The notes below the pieces were generated by a model. It was not told the origin of the DNA. It saw only the letters and a list, made by a program, of their open reading frames with translations, and ran no database searches. DNA of 64,000 nucleotides from Xestospongia bergquistia. Its lineage: Eukaryota; Porifera; Demospongiae; Haplosclerida; Petrosiidae. The DNA lies in contig OZ014411.1 in assembly GCA_963965975.1 (NCBI GenBank), forward strand, positions 18,752,446 through 18,816,445. Direction: 5' to 3'. Positions 13,501 through 24,320 of this stretch are shown here, one piece after another. The number at the start of each line of letters is the position of its first letter. Position 1 is the first letter of the stretch. The position numbers and the translations under genes were made by a program.

Positions 13501-13601
13501 AACAAAAGGACCTATATGATCATATGACATTGTCTTTTTATGAAATTTCTAATTTCTTATACATCCCATTAAAATACCAGTTAGTTAATAAAATTATGTA
13601 A
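10589..13601 (+). pseudogene. Decayed eleven-exon transposase-like gene (unit A)
   Basis: Exons by splice signals and homology: 10,589-11,176; 11,231-11,359; 11,423-11,554; 11,649-11,806; 11,854-12,027; 12,080-12,204; 12,318-12,553; 12,608-12,858; 12,915-13,097; 13,156-13,237; 13,286-13,601. Exon 1 carries a C2H2-type finger (CCGVDGCHRTY, then YYKKHIYEKH). Later exons carry IVYYSLGNISPVY, LASALRKCRHC, DVMHNILEGV, HYPEIM, RFERKHNYFKD and a C-terminal INGTRYKKGGVVVL module. From memory, this order marks a large family of uncharacterised multi-copy animal proteins. The D-x-M-H-x-x-L-E-G-V motif recalls CACTA (TNP2) transposases, which is inference. In-frame stops lie in exons 1 (TAA after FAKLF), 3 and 8. 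Exon 8 has an internal deletion, and part of exon 4's beginning is missing. The first two stops are shared with unit B. Confidence 0.75.
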
Positions 13602-13799
13602 TAATTACTTGTTATTTAATTAAGTTTGTTTTATGTAATTCAGTATATTTTTATCATGTGTTACTTGATAACATATATTATCTAAAATTTATTTGCCTAT
13701 TTTTGTATGTTGCCAAAGTCAGTTTTAGTGTTAATACACAAAAGAACTTGATGAATGAGATGGGTGTGTCACACACACACAACAAAGGGTATGAAAGTG
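13602..13799. other. AT-rich spacer between the two transposase-like remnants
   Basis: I see no coding signal. A short ACACACAC run sits at about 13,771. Neither inverted ends nor target duplications that would bound an element could be found here. Confidence 0.5.
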
Positions 13800-14376
13800 T
13801 AACTGACACACTGATGATTCAGAACCGCCAAGAGAATAGGCCAGTTGTTTACCTTGATGAAACCTGGGTGAATGCTCATGATGATAAGGATTGTGATTGG
13901 GTAGAGAAGGATGGTGTGACTGGTAGAACTCTTGATGGTATAAAAAGGCCTCCCGGGAAGGGTTGCACAGCTTATTATTCTTGGAGCTGGTTGTGAGATT
14001 GGTTGGATTCCCAATACCACTCTCATATTCAGATCCAAAAAAATACTGGTGATTATTACAATGATGAGGTGACTGCTGATCATTTTGAGGAGTGGTTTGC
14101 CAGGTTAAAGATCACATCAAGGCCAACACTTGTGCATTTAATCTCCGTGAGGTTGAGCAGCTGGCATGGGAGTGTTTCGATGTTGTGATACCTGACCCTT
14201 GGAAGAGCCTCATTCGACATGTTAAGATCCACTTTGAAGATGACTATTGGTCTAATGATGGCCTCTATGAAGAGTTAGTGGATGTGTTCATCATTCGAGT
14301 TGGAGATGAATCAGATGAGTCTGATGATTTGGATCAATCTGATAGTTCTGATGACGATTACTTCTTGGCATTCTAA
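13800..14376 (+). pseudogene. IS630/Tc1-like DDE transposase fragment 1 (unit A)
   Basis: The first catalytic segment reads NRPVVYLDETWVNAHDDKD, then WVEKDGVTGRT and RPPGKG. A frameshift after RPPGKGCT puts LIILGAG-EIGWIPNTT in another frame. After EEWFA the sequence jumps to the family's C-terminal end (KDHIKANTCAFNLREVEQLA, PDPWKSLIRHV, FIIRVGDESDESDDLDQSD, ending DDDYFLAF at 14,376). The middle of the domain, with the second catalytic Asp, is missing. This layout matches eukaryotic IS630-like transposases of about 350-450 aa, usually flanked by TA. I could not see the inverted ends. It is dead as it stands. Confidence 0.72.
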
Positions 14377-15285
14377 GTCTTCCTTCTTTGTCAAAAGGTT
14401 TTGTTCCAAGCCATGGTGGCCTTATAACTGCCTCAAATTGCAAAAGACGATACCTGGTTATTGTTTTAATAATAATACTTGTTAGAATGGAGTATCTGTT
14501 CATATAATTAGAATAGTACTACTGTTTGTGTAGCTACATCACCTTCAATTAATTAATAGTATTATGTTTGCATTTTTCATAATTATTTATTAAGTGAATC
14601 AATTTGGGATTAATCCATGTTTACAATTTTGGTATATAATTTATGTAATAATGTGTAATATATAACTTGTTTTGTAAGAATGAACCACTTCTGTCAAACT
14701 GTTTGTATATGTAGTTACGTGTATTTGAGACTTTAGACAAAACATGTTGTGACACTGGTAGTCTACAACTATAGGCTGTCGTTATCAGATAACAATATAT
14801 CATTAAGTCTGTGCTGAATGGTAGATATGAGAAGGTATGACACTTTTTCTTCTTCTCACAATAACACCAAAATGAGAATATTCTCTATTTTTTCAAATAT
14901 AATGTCAAAGTTTATGTCACACAGAGTACATATGAGTATTCTTATGCATTTTACTAAAGGGTGTTGTATTAGTATATCACAAAAGAAAGGTTGATTTGAC
15001 AAATCCATGTTTTTTTAGTACACATAATACATAATATAGTAGTTAAGGGCGGATCTTTTTATAATTGAAGTTCAAATAGAAAATAGATTATCTGTTATGT
15101 ATATTGTATATATTGTCTAACTAATGTGACATTAGAAAGATTCTTAAAGCTCTGACAATCAACTACATTTCTTGTCATTAGTAGTTACCTCACTGACCTA
15201 TAGATGTGCTAAGTAAAAATTAACAAGATGTTAAAGCAATCACAGTATGTCAAATTTTCTGTCATCATAGAAGCTTGCATGTGAT
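14377..15285. other. AT-rich sequence, no gene seen (unit A only)
   Basis: This stretch separates two transposase fragments and is absent from unit B. It may contain the 3' untranslated end of the transposon and flanking DNA. No inverted repeat pair or tandem structure was visible. Confidence 0.5.
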
Positions 15286-15577
15286 AATATTATTCTTGGA
15301 GCTGGTGGTGAGATTGGTCCGATTGCTAACTCCACTCTCATATTCAGATCCAAAAAAAATACTGGTGATTATTACCATGATGAGATGACTGCTGATTATT
15401 TTGAGGAGTAGTTTGCTACCAAACTTTTCCAATGTAACAGTCTTATTGTCATGGATAACGCCTCATATCATAGGTGTCATAGTGACCCTGTTCCAGTCAA
15501 AAGTTGGACAAAGAAAAAGATGCAAGATTGGCTTCAGGCAAAGGGAGTTGAATTAGGGGTAACACTTCACTATTGAG
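15286..15577 (+). pseudogene. IS630/Tc1-like DDE transposase fragment 2 (unit A)
   Basis: This repeats the middle of the domain: ILGAGGEIGPIANST, RSKKNTGDYYHDEMTAD, then an in-frame stop, then CNSLIVMDNASYHRCHSDP (the second catalytic Asp) and KSWTKKKMQDWLQAKGVELG. It overlaps fragment 1 by about 120 bp of homologous sequence, so unit A holds two partial copies in tandem. In unit B one continuous segment covers both. Confidence 0.68.
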
Positions 15578-15752
15578 TAGTCGAAATTTTGACTCTAATT
15601 TGAGGTAAGGAATGCATCAATCCCATGGAAAAATGGCTAAATGGTTTAGGTTTTGTACAAGTAAGTGAGTCAGACAATACATATGTTACATATAACTCTG
15701 CCTCTTTGATATCAGAGCGACTTCCCTGTTTATCATTGTCATTCAAATCATC

Positions 15753-16905
15753 TTATTCAGAATAACCACCTATATATCCCTCATCGTCGGCATGGTCTTC
15801 TTTGCCTTCCAAATGTTGGTGTAGACTATCAATAATATCATCTTTTTGAAGGAGCTCCAAAGCCAAGTCATTTCTCTCTTAATCTAAATGTCCATTCAAT
15901 TCACGATATTTTTGTCTTTTAACCTTGTACTCTTCAGCTTTTATCGTTAATGCTACAAAATCTTGCTCCTGTTTAAAACTGGTATAGAGTTTGGTCATAA
16001 TTGCATCATGTCGTGTTTGTAAGTACTTTAATCTTTCTTCATAATTTGTTTTGAGTTGTTTCAAGTTCTCTTTTGCAGTGTCTCTTTCCTTTTTGTATTT
16101 ATCATTCTTGATTCAATTTGTTGAAGAGTTTTCTCATTTAGTGCTGCATCAATATGTTGTTGGAGTTCTCTGCTATCCTCAGAATGGAATTCTATGGATT
16201 CTTGAAGTTCGAGATTTCTGTGTCCTTTTTCTCGAGTTTGTTGCTAAGTGACCCACCTGGTTGAATGGATGGATGTATTGATAAATGGATAGATACATGG
16301 ATTACTGGACAGATAGGTGAATAAATCAATTATTGAATGGAATGACGAGTACATGAGCAGCTGATTGGTGTGTGGATGGATGCATAGATAATGGATGGAT
16401 GGATAGATAGAAGGATGAATGGATGAATAGGTACTAGGATAGATGAATGGATGTAGTGTACAAATGAATGATTAAAAAGAGAATGAAATAATTACCTCTT
16501 TCTGTAATTTTGCATATTTTTCAGTATCACAAGCCTCCAAAAATTGAGCATTACTTTCCAATGTCTGTGTCCTCTCAGATCTCAGACCTGACATCCATTT
16601 CGACTCTCAAATTTTGAAAATCTTTTTTAACTGTTTCTGTCCTTCCTCTATTTAAAGATGTTGAGCGTTACTTTCCATGTTAACCAACTATTAAAATATT
16701 AAGTTATTAAATTAATATGATTACAGTAGAGAGTCTAACCTCAAGATGATGGTTTAGTGATAGTTCCATAAACTGTTTGTCTCTTTGCGTCTGTTCTAAG
16801 AGAGCCTGAACGCTTTCAAGTTTTACCAGACAACTGATCTGCCCTCTCTTTCCAATCTTCGCATTTCTGTTTAAAAGTTTGAATCTCTAGTGCCTACATT
16901 TCTAT
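15753..16905 (-). pseudogene. Decayed coiled-coil protein gene (unit A)
   Basis: The largest exon (15,753-16,243; acceptor CACTTAG) reads QTREKGHRNLELQESIEFHS and then a long heptad-rich stretch including NLKQLKTNYEERLKYLQTR and KQEQDFVALTIKAEEY. After GHLD there is an in-frame TAA, followed in the same frame by ERNDLALELLQKDDIIDSLH and an acidic tail ending GYIGGYSE. Upstream coiled-coil pieces lie at 16,496 to about 16,600 (QTLESNAQFLEACDTEKYAK, donor GTAATT) and 16,741 to about 16,905 (ALEIQTFKQKCEDW and LESVQALLEQTQRDKQF, with a frame change between). Unit A has an extra one-base loss near 16,108. The TAA and the upstream frame change are shared with unit B, so the decay predates the copying. 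The partner or role is unknown. Confidence 0.55.
16258..16470. repeat. Degenerate TGGA tetranucleotide microsatellite
   Basis: Runs of ATGGATGGATG, GATAGATA and GAATGGATGAATG are mixed, within the intron of the coiled-coil gene. The same block lies at about 30,640-30,845 in unit B. Confidence 0.85.
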
Positions 16906-17182
16906 TAAGTTTTCTACTACTCTACATTGGACACAAAACAAAATTCATCACTGTAATACATAAACTATATAAATGTTATTATTTTGTTTACAATCATAAT
17001 AATGATTATAATAATAATAGTATTTTTGATGAAATTGCCTGAAGGAACTTCCCATTTTGTATGAAAACAAGGTTATCTTGTTAACTTCTAGTAATGCTGA
17101 CTGCAGATAATCATTAGATTAGAAACCATAGTCATATAAATATATATATATTACTGAAGTAGATACTGTAGAGTAGCCTCAC
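16906..17182. other. AT-rich sequence with TAA/TA microsatellites
   Basis: A short ATAATAATA run and a TATATATATA run; nothing coding is evident. The counterpart is 31,271-31,550. Confidence 0.5.
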
Positions 17183-17197
17183 TACTATAAAAAATGC

Positions 17198-17396
17198 CCA
17201 TTGATTAATTATCTTAATAGTTATTTATAACAGATTACAGATTACATAGTAACAGTTGTTGTACACAAAGGCCAGTATCTATAAAAATTTTGTCTTTAAC
17301 TATTAAGATAATTAATCAATGGTCATTTTTTAAAGACAAAATTTTTATAGCTACTGACCTTTGTGTACAACAACTGTTACTATGTAATCTGTTATA
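17198..17396. repeat. Fold-back inverted repeat (unit A)
   Basis: Arm 17,225-17,299 (with ACATAGTAACAGTTGTTGTA) is the near-exact reverse complement of 17,332-17,395. A second, nested pair joins 17,198-17,220 (CCATTGATTAATTATCTTAA) to 17,300-17,322. The two pairs interleave, so the block can fold in two alternative ways. It is conserved in unit B at 31,563-31,762. It is probably a MITE or fold-back element; I see no clear target duplication. Confidence 0.8.
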
Positions 17397-17409
17397 ACTG
17401 TATACAATG

Positions 17410-18200
17410 GACCACTGCTATACTGTAGATGTTATCTTGAAATGATCCATTTTTAAGACAAATTAATAGGATTCTGCATATCCGTCAAGTTCCTCTGTCT
17501 TATTTCTGTAAGCAATTACCATTTGTTTTAAAAGACTTTTAACAACAGAAACTAAAATACAGACTCATTTTCCTCATGGCAAATTTATGTGGAGAATTTA
17601 ACAAAAATAACACATTAAGATCAAATAAATTGAATAAATCAAAAGATGGTCATGATGGGCAGTTTACAAGTTCTTGTAGTATGTACTTGATGGTACATCT
17701 TACTATCTTGACAGCACAAACAGTAACAATGATTGCCACTGAAAAGAGTATCTTCATCATTACATAAATACAAGCACTGTACTATATAGTTTATAATAGA
17801 CACCACATATACACATATAATATGTTATAATATGTCCTTTTTCTGAGAAGTCATTTGTTAAAGTACACAAACTGCAGCAAAGTTCCAGAGTAATTAACAG
17901 TCATAAAACCAGTGTATCTATCTTCTGTGCCATATACACCACTATAGGGCTATAGGGAAGTGAAATGGACAGTAAAATTTCATTAAACACTAACAAGGAA
18001 AAAATATATTAACAGACTAATCTATAAATTATTGTACCTTTTATGTAGCAAAGCATGCTGATACACTGCACAACTGTAATAGCTCACTGCCACCAGCTTT
18101 TAGACATACTCTAATTCGGAAGGTTCTATAGAAAATGTAAGCAATTACATTTATATATATATATAATATATATACCTCATTCAAGTTGGATAATATTTTT
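17410..18200. other. AT-rich sequence, no supported gene
   Basis: The first part (17,410-17,795) is absent from unit B, which joins TATACAAT directly to AGACACC. The rest is shared. A 63-codon frame at 17,576 exists only here and has no support. Confidence 0.5.
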
Positions 18201-18219
18201 TTTGCTAAACATGTATCTT

Positions 18220-18390
18220 AGTTAGAAACGGCTTGGATTATTTAACAGCATTTGAAATAGTGCTTAAAATTTACAAAGGTCAGGCAATATCAAAAAGAGA
18301 TTCTTTGCATTCCAGTATTAACAAGCATTTGGATATGCATTCTCCAACTATAACTGAAACTGTACAAATTGTTATCAGAGCTACTGTATT
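18220..18390 (+). other. Possible exon fragment, unidentified
   Basis: After TATCTTAG an open segment reads LVRNGLDYLTAFEIVL, then KGQAISKRDSLHSSINKHLD and MHSPTITETVQIV. The unit B copy (about 32,868-33,043) is also open and continues KNEKKNRE to a stop, in sequence that unit A has lost. The composition looks protein-like, but the family is unknown. Confidence 0.28.
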
Positions 18391-18495
18391 TTATACAGTT
18401 TAAAAAAGAATGAGCTGAGGATCAACAGTACTCTCAGTACATCATAATTAGGATACCTATGATGCTCCAGATGACACCAACGTGGAGGTGGTACT

Positions 18496-20785
18496 GTTAC
18501 AATAGAACACAGTAGATGGGGCAGTTACAATAGAACACACAGTAGATGGGGCAGGTATGTTAGAACACAAGTAGATGGGACAGTTACAAGATGGGACAGT
18601 TACATTAGAACCCTGGAGATGAGACAGTTATGTTAGAATACAGTAGATGGGCAGAATACAGCAGATGAAGTTGCGTTACAACACAGTAGATGGGACAGTT
18701 ACAATAGAACACAGTAGATGGGGCAGTAGCAGATGAGACAGTTACAATAGAACACAGCAGATGAGACAGTTACAATAGAACACAGTAGATAAGGCAGTTA
18801 ACATAGAATGCAGCAGAAGGGACAGTTACGTTAGAAGTACACAGCAGATGAGACAATTACGTCAGAACACAGCATATTAGACAGTTAGAATAGAGCACAG
18901 CAGATGAGACGTTACGTCAGAACGCAGCAAATGAGACAGTTAAGATAGAACGCAGCAGATGAGACAGTTAAGATAGAATGCAGCAGAAGGGACAGTTACA
19001 TTAGAACACAGCAGATGAGACAATTATGTCAGAACACAGCATATTAGACAGTTAGAACACAGCAGATGAGACAGTTACATTAGAATGCTGCAGAAGGGAC
19101 AGTTACATTAGAACACAGCAGATGAGACAATTACGTCAGAACACAGCATGTTAGACAGTTAGAATAGAACACAGCAGATGAGACAGTTACGTCAGAACAC
19201 AGCAGATGAGACAGTTAAGATAGAATGTAGCAGAAGGGACAGTTACATTAGAACACAGCAGATGAGACAATTACGTCAGAACACACAGCATATTAGACAG
19301 TTAGAATAGAACACAGCAGATGAGACAGTTACGTTAGAATACAGCAGATGAGACAGTTACGTCAGAATACAGCAGAAGGGACAGTTATGTTAGAACACAA
19401 TAGATGAGACCATTACGTTAGAACACAGCAGATGAAACAATTACGTCAGAACACAGCTTATTAGACAGTTACGTTAGAACACAGTAAATGAGACAGTTAT
19501 GTTGGGACAGTTACGTTAGAACACAGCAGATGAGACAGTAACACAGCAGATAAGACAGTTATGTTAGAACACAGCAGATGAAACAATTACGTCAGAACAC
19601 AGCTTATTAGACAGTTACGTTAGAACACAGTAAATGAGGCAGTTACATTGGGACAGTTACTTTAGAACACAGCAGATGGGACAGTTAAGTTAGAACACAG
19701 TAGATGGGACAGTTGCAGATGAGGCAGTTACACTGGGACAGTCACATTAGAACACAGCAGATGAGACAGTTACGTTAAAACATAGTAGATGGGATAGTTG
19801 CAGGTGAGACAGTTACGTTGGGACAGTTACACTAGAACGCAGCAGATGGGAAAGTTACATTAGAAAACAGCAGATGAGACAATTACGTCAGAACACAGCA
19901 TATTAGACAGTTAGAATAGAACACAGCAGATGAGACAGTTACGTCAGAACACAGCAGATGAGACAGTTAAGATAGAACGCAGCAGATGAGACAGTTAAGA
20001 TAGAACGCAGCAAAAGGGACAGTTACATTAGAACACAGCAGATGAGACAATTACGTCAGAACACAGCATATATTAGACAGTTAGAATAGAACACAGCAGA
20101 TGAGACAGTTACATCAGAACACAGCAGATGAGACAGTTAATATAGAACGCAGCAGATGAGACAGTTAAGATAGAACGTAGCAGAAGGGACAGTTACATTA
20201 GAACACAGCAGATAAGACAATTACGTCAGAACACACAGCATATTAGACAGTTAGAATAGAACACAGCAGATGAGACAGTTACGTTAGAATACAGCAGAAG
20301 GGACAGTTATGTTAGAACACAATAGATGAGACAATTATGTTAGAACACAGCAGATGAAACAATTACGTCAGAACACAGCTTATTAGACAGTTACGTTAGA
20401 ACACAGTAAACGAGACAGTTATGTTAGGACAGTTACGTTAGAACACAGCAGATGAGACAGTAACACAGCAGATAAGACAGTTATGTTAGAACACAGCAGA
20501 TGAGGCAGTTACATTGGGACAGTTACTTTAGAACACAGCAGATGGGACAGTTAAGTTAGAACACAGTAGATGGGACAGTTGCAGATGAGGCAGTTACACT
20601 GGGACAGTTATACAAGAATGCAGCAGATGGGACAGTTACATTAGAAAACAGCAAATGAGACAGTTACAATAGCAGCAGATGAGACAGTTATGTTAGAAGA
20701 CAGATGACAATAGAATACAGCAGATGAGACAGTTACAATAGAAGACAGCAGACATGACGGGATAGTTACGTTAGAACACAGCAGA
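18496..20785. repeat. 28-bp minisatellite array B1
   Basis: Same family as 1-3,600. A block with GACAATTACGTCAGAACACA and then AGCATATTAGACAGTTAG recurs at about 18,850, 19,015, 19,122, 19,262, 19,865, 20,042 and 20,215, showing a higher-order period of roughly 110-180 bp in parts. Confidence 0.95.
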
Positions 20786-21027
20786 CGAGACAAAGATATG
20801 CAGATACATATATTTGTGACTACAGTTACTCTTGACTTGATTGTTACTTCTCAGAAAGTACTCTAGACAGCTGACTGGCTCTACTGTAATAATTTAAAAT
20901 GAGATATTGGCTAAATACTGTTATACATTTTTATATCGAGGATGCTATTAGGGTATAGTGTAAGTTTTAACATTTAATCTCTGAGTGAGCTATAAAGGCA
21001 AGTTCTATACAGTACATGCACTAGAAC

Positions 21028-21719
21028 CAGACATGGGGCCAAGTACTTTTGAAAGTATTTAAGTAAAGTACAAGTACTTTCAAAAAATCTTAAGTACAAG
21101 TACAAGTACAAGCTCCAATAATTAAAATGTACTTAAGTATAAGTACAAGTACTTTAGAAAGTACTTAAGTACAAGTACAAGTACAAATGTTTCAACTGGT
21201 AGGTAATGAATTTGGGAGTGGTTATTAGTTTTTGGCAGTCAAGTGCTTCCACCAGTTAGTTGTAGCCTTGACAGATCCAATGATGTCCTTACTGCAATAC
21301 TTGCATTTAGCTTTGAAGTCTACTTCTGACAATGTCTCAGAAACAATGTAGTGCTTTAACACAGCTGGAACTTTGCTAGCAGTAGCCATGTTTTTGAAAG
21401 AGTAAAAATGAACAAGTTGTCCTTATATATGCATGACTACTCATGAGATAGTCTTTAATTGACCTCTATTTAGCACCTGGTTGAAGCAGTTAAGTATGAA
21501 AAGGTAACACCTTCTTTGATCAATAACATTAGAAGGACTTAAAAGACTTAAAGGTACTTCAAAGTACTTATAAACTTGCAAGTACATACCTCAGTACTTG
21601 AGTACAAGTACAAGTACTACGCAAAAATTAAAAAAGGACTTAAGTACAAGTACAAGTACTTTCACAGATGTACTTATAGTACTTAAGTACAAGTATCAAT
21701 ATACTTGGCCCCATGCCTG
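21028..21719. mobile_element. Non-autonomous hAT-family DNA transposon, 692 bp
   Basis: The ends are imperfect inverted repeats (CAGRCATGGGGCCAAGTA, one mismatch). The flanks carry an exact 8-bp target duplication, ACTAGAAC (21,020-21,027 and 21,720-21,727). Unit A holds the uninterrupted site (CACTAGAACTATAC). Subterminal regions are packed with AAGTACAAGTACTT motifs, likely transposase-binding repeats by analogy with other hAT elements. An 8-bp duplication with CAG ends is diagnostic of hAT. It cannot move by itself because most of the transposase is missing. Confidence 0.93.
21225..21389 (-). pseudogene. BED zinc-finger remnant of a hAT transposase (54 codons)
   Basis: A complete small frame starts MATASKVPAVLKHYIV. 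It contains CKYC followed by GSVKATTNWWKHL, the CxxC and the Trp/His part of a BED-type finger, then stops after TAKN. BED fingers form the N-terminal DNA-binding region of hAT transposases. The second zinc-ligand half and the RNase-H-like domain are absent, so this is the 5' stub left by an internal deletion. It lies wholly inside the hAT derivative. Confidence 0.8.
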
Positions 21720-22324
21720 ACTAGAACTATACTCAATGCTATTAAAAGGAATGCTGAGACGTAAAATTAATATGCTCTAGAAAACCTAAGATAACGAAAG
21801 GCTTGTCAGTGAAGACATGCATATATACATGTGATTACATTCACCCTTGACTAAATTTTGTTACTTCCCATCTTTGTTGTAGAAATGATGTACCAACATC
21901 ACTGTAGAGATAGTAAAAAAGTACCAACATTACTGTAGAGATAGTAAAAAAATAATTTCACAACAGTTATTAGAGAATTATATCGTTAAGTAAATTATTA
22001 ATAACATCCAATATCATTAAGTGATAGGTATAGCTTACATGAAGTTGGTGAGATTAAGACTCCAGGAAATTAACAATCCATGATATAGAGCAGCAACCAT
22101 AGAAAAGAAACAAATACATTATTTGTCCTAACTCACAATTAACATTTGTATATAACTAACCATTTTATTGTAGTGGCTTAGAACTCAAAAATGAATTCAG
22201 TCATACTTAGAACTCATAAAAAAGAATCAAAAAAGGCTAAATATTCATGCATAATAAAAGCATCAACATCATAACATTAACAATTTTAGTAACAATAAGT
22301 AACCAGTAGATTTAGTACAATATA

Positions 22325-22835
22325 ACAAGTTTCAATAGACAGGATGGTTACATAAGGACACAGTAAAGAGGACAACTACATTAGAAAACAACAGACAGCC
22401 TAGTCACATTAGGACAAACTAGACAAGGAAATTACATTAGGACAAGTAGAAGGAACAATTTACAATTATATTAGGACAAGTAGACGGGACAGTTTATGAC
22501 ACACTAGACCTGATAATTATGTTAGGACATATAAGACACTAGATGATAAAATTACTAGGACACTGTAAGTTGCATAGTTACATTAGACACAATTGACAGG
22601 ACACAGTAGATGGGACAATAACATTACAACACAGTAGACAGGATGTTACATTAGGAAACAGTAAATGGGACAGTCCCGTTAGGACACAGTAGATGGGACA
22701 GTCCCGTTAGGACACAGTAGATGGGACAGTCCCATTAGGACACAGTAGATGGGACAGTTATAATAGCACACAGTAGACAGTAGACAAGACAGTTAATAAT
22801 CAGATCTGATAATTATGTTAGGACACATGACCAGA
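22325..22835. repeat. 28-bp minisatellite array B2 (short)
   Basis: Counterpart of 4,436-6,790 but only about 0.5 kb long, with three near-identical units of GTTAGGACACAGTAGATGGG at about 22,679-22,760. Confidence 0.88.
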
Positions 22836-24055
22836 CACAGAGGGGACACAGTAGAAGTAAAGGAGACAGGGTTACTTACAGGTGATAATGATGGTTATAT
22901 CAAGGGACAATGTAGGACATTAGGAGTACTAAGTGAAATCCAATTAAGTTTAGACAGTCTTTATGATACAAAGAAGGTAGGGAACACTCCACAGATGTTT
23001 AACATTTTATGATATACGGTTATGTTCTAAACAAATTTAATGGGTGGTAGTAACTACATTTATATTGTTCATATAGCAACAATTTACTATAATGAAAAGA
23101 TAATAGGCTATCAAAAATAGAGATATCTATGTGCTACACAACAAGTGCAAGAGAAGAGGAATTGTCTGACGATTACAAGCTGCTACTGATACAAAAGTAG
23201 ACACAATGGGGGTAAATAGGCTTGTACTAAATAACATTTATTCAGACTTGCTACATTGTATTAAATATACTGATTACTAAAGTTTAGTAGACACAATGGC
23301 AGTAAATAATCTTGATACTGATACAAAAGTAGACACAATAGGGCTAAATAGGCTTGTACTAAATAACACTTGACTAAATTTATTCAGACACGCTACATTG
23401 TACTGAATATACTGGTTACTAAAATCTATATATTACAGTGAAAAGGACTAGTGAAATGTTATGTTTAAAAAAGACTGACAGACTTAGTTCAGATAAAAGA
23501 TGCACTAAAACCAAGGTATGCTGTAATGCATACAAGTGTAAAAGAGGATTATCAGACCATTACAAGCTGATACTGATACAAAAGTAGACATGATGGAGGT
23601 AAATAGGCTTGTACTAAAAACAATTTTATTCAGACTTGCTACATTGTACTAAATATAGTGGTTCCTAAAGTCTTTATATTACAGAGAAAGGGAGATATTA
23701 TGACAGGCTTAGTTCAGATAACAGATGCACTGAAACTAGGGGCTAAAGCTCACTGAATTTAAAAGTTAAGTTGGGCAAGCTAGATGTACTAACACACTAG
23801 AGTACTGTTACTCTGACCTGACCGTATTTGTTGCTACCGTCTTTCTTTTGTTGTACGAGATCTCACATTTACTGGAGAAAACACTGTCAAATGACTTGGC
23901 TGCATGGAATCCAGTTCCTTCTTCTGTCTTGCTAAACAACCTCGCAGAAGTAAAGTCCTGACAGGCTGATACACTGGTTGTTGAAGTGAAGTAATGCCGT
24001 CTAAGTTTATTAATTTCTAGTACAAATTTTTTGTGCCACTAGTGTGGCTAATCAA
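22836..24055. other. Counterpart of 6,791-7,974, no gene identified
   Basis: Holds the imperfect ~130-bp repeats and the degraded version of the 7,729-8,025 frame. Nothing else is supported. Confidence 0.5.
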
Positions 24056-24071
24056 ACTGAGCATGCTCAGT
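24056..24071. promoter_or_regulatory. 16-bp palindrome, unit B copy
   Basis: Identical to the site at 7,975, with the same flanks. Confidence 0.4.
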
Positions 24072-24206
24072 TGATCATGGATATTGTGCCATGATAGTAG
24101 CAACAATATATCTCCCAATATCTTATCTAGTGCACAATGAACATTGTCTGTCTGAATATAAGTTTATTAATCACAATTATATGAAGCCCTGCCATTTGTG
24201 TTGCAG

Positions 24207-24320
24207 TATGTCATCACCTCGTTACAATGGGTGGAGTTACTGCCTAAAATTTCAACTAATTTAGGAAACTATGTCAGCAAACTATATGATTTATTATGTA
24301 TGCTTCCCAATGAACAATAG
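24207..24320 (+). other. Possible terminal exon, unit B copy
   Basis: Same acceptor and stop as 8,126-8,239; open, with L to I and S to C changes. Confidence 0.33.

Larger units (their letters stand above)
1..18495. repeat. Large tandem unit A (left copy, truncated by window edge)
   Basis: Unit A matches 18,496-33,300 in the same orientation. The order is shared: minisatellite, spacer, second minisatellite, gene fragments, divergent gene pair, transposase fragments, coiled-coil exons, fold-back repeat. Homology ends on the right with the shared string GGTGGTACTG, after which unit A runs straight into the minisatellite of unit B. From 9,207 to 10,700 the offset to unit B is a constant 16,081 bp. 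Differences are scattered substitutions plus a few blocks: longer arrays in A, 386 bp at 17,410-17,795 and about 1.3 kb near 14,100-15,400 present only in A, and two transposons present only in B. Confidence 0.93.
20786..22324. other. Spacer shared with unit A, interrupted by a hAT derivative
   Basis: Apart from the 692-bp insertion the sequence matches 3,601-4,435 closely, and I see no gene in it. Confidence 0.7.

Noticed and set aside
13061-14083. Minus-strand open frames opposite the transposase-like remnants
   Set aside because: They are shadows of + strand frames with recognisable transposase motifs.
17576-17767. 63-codon + strand frame
   Set aside because: Present only in unit A, low-complexity composition, no splice context.
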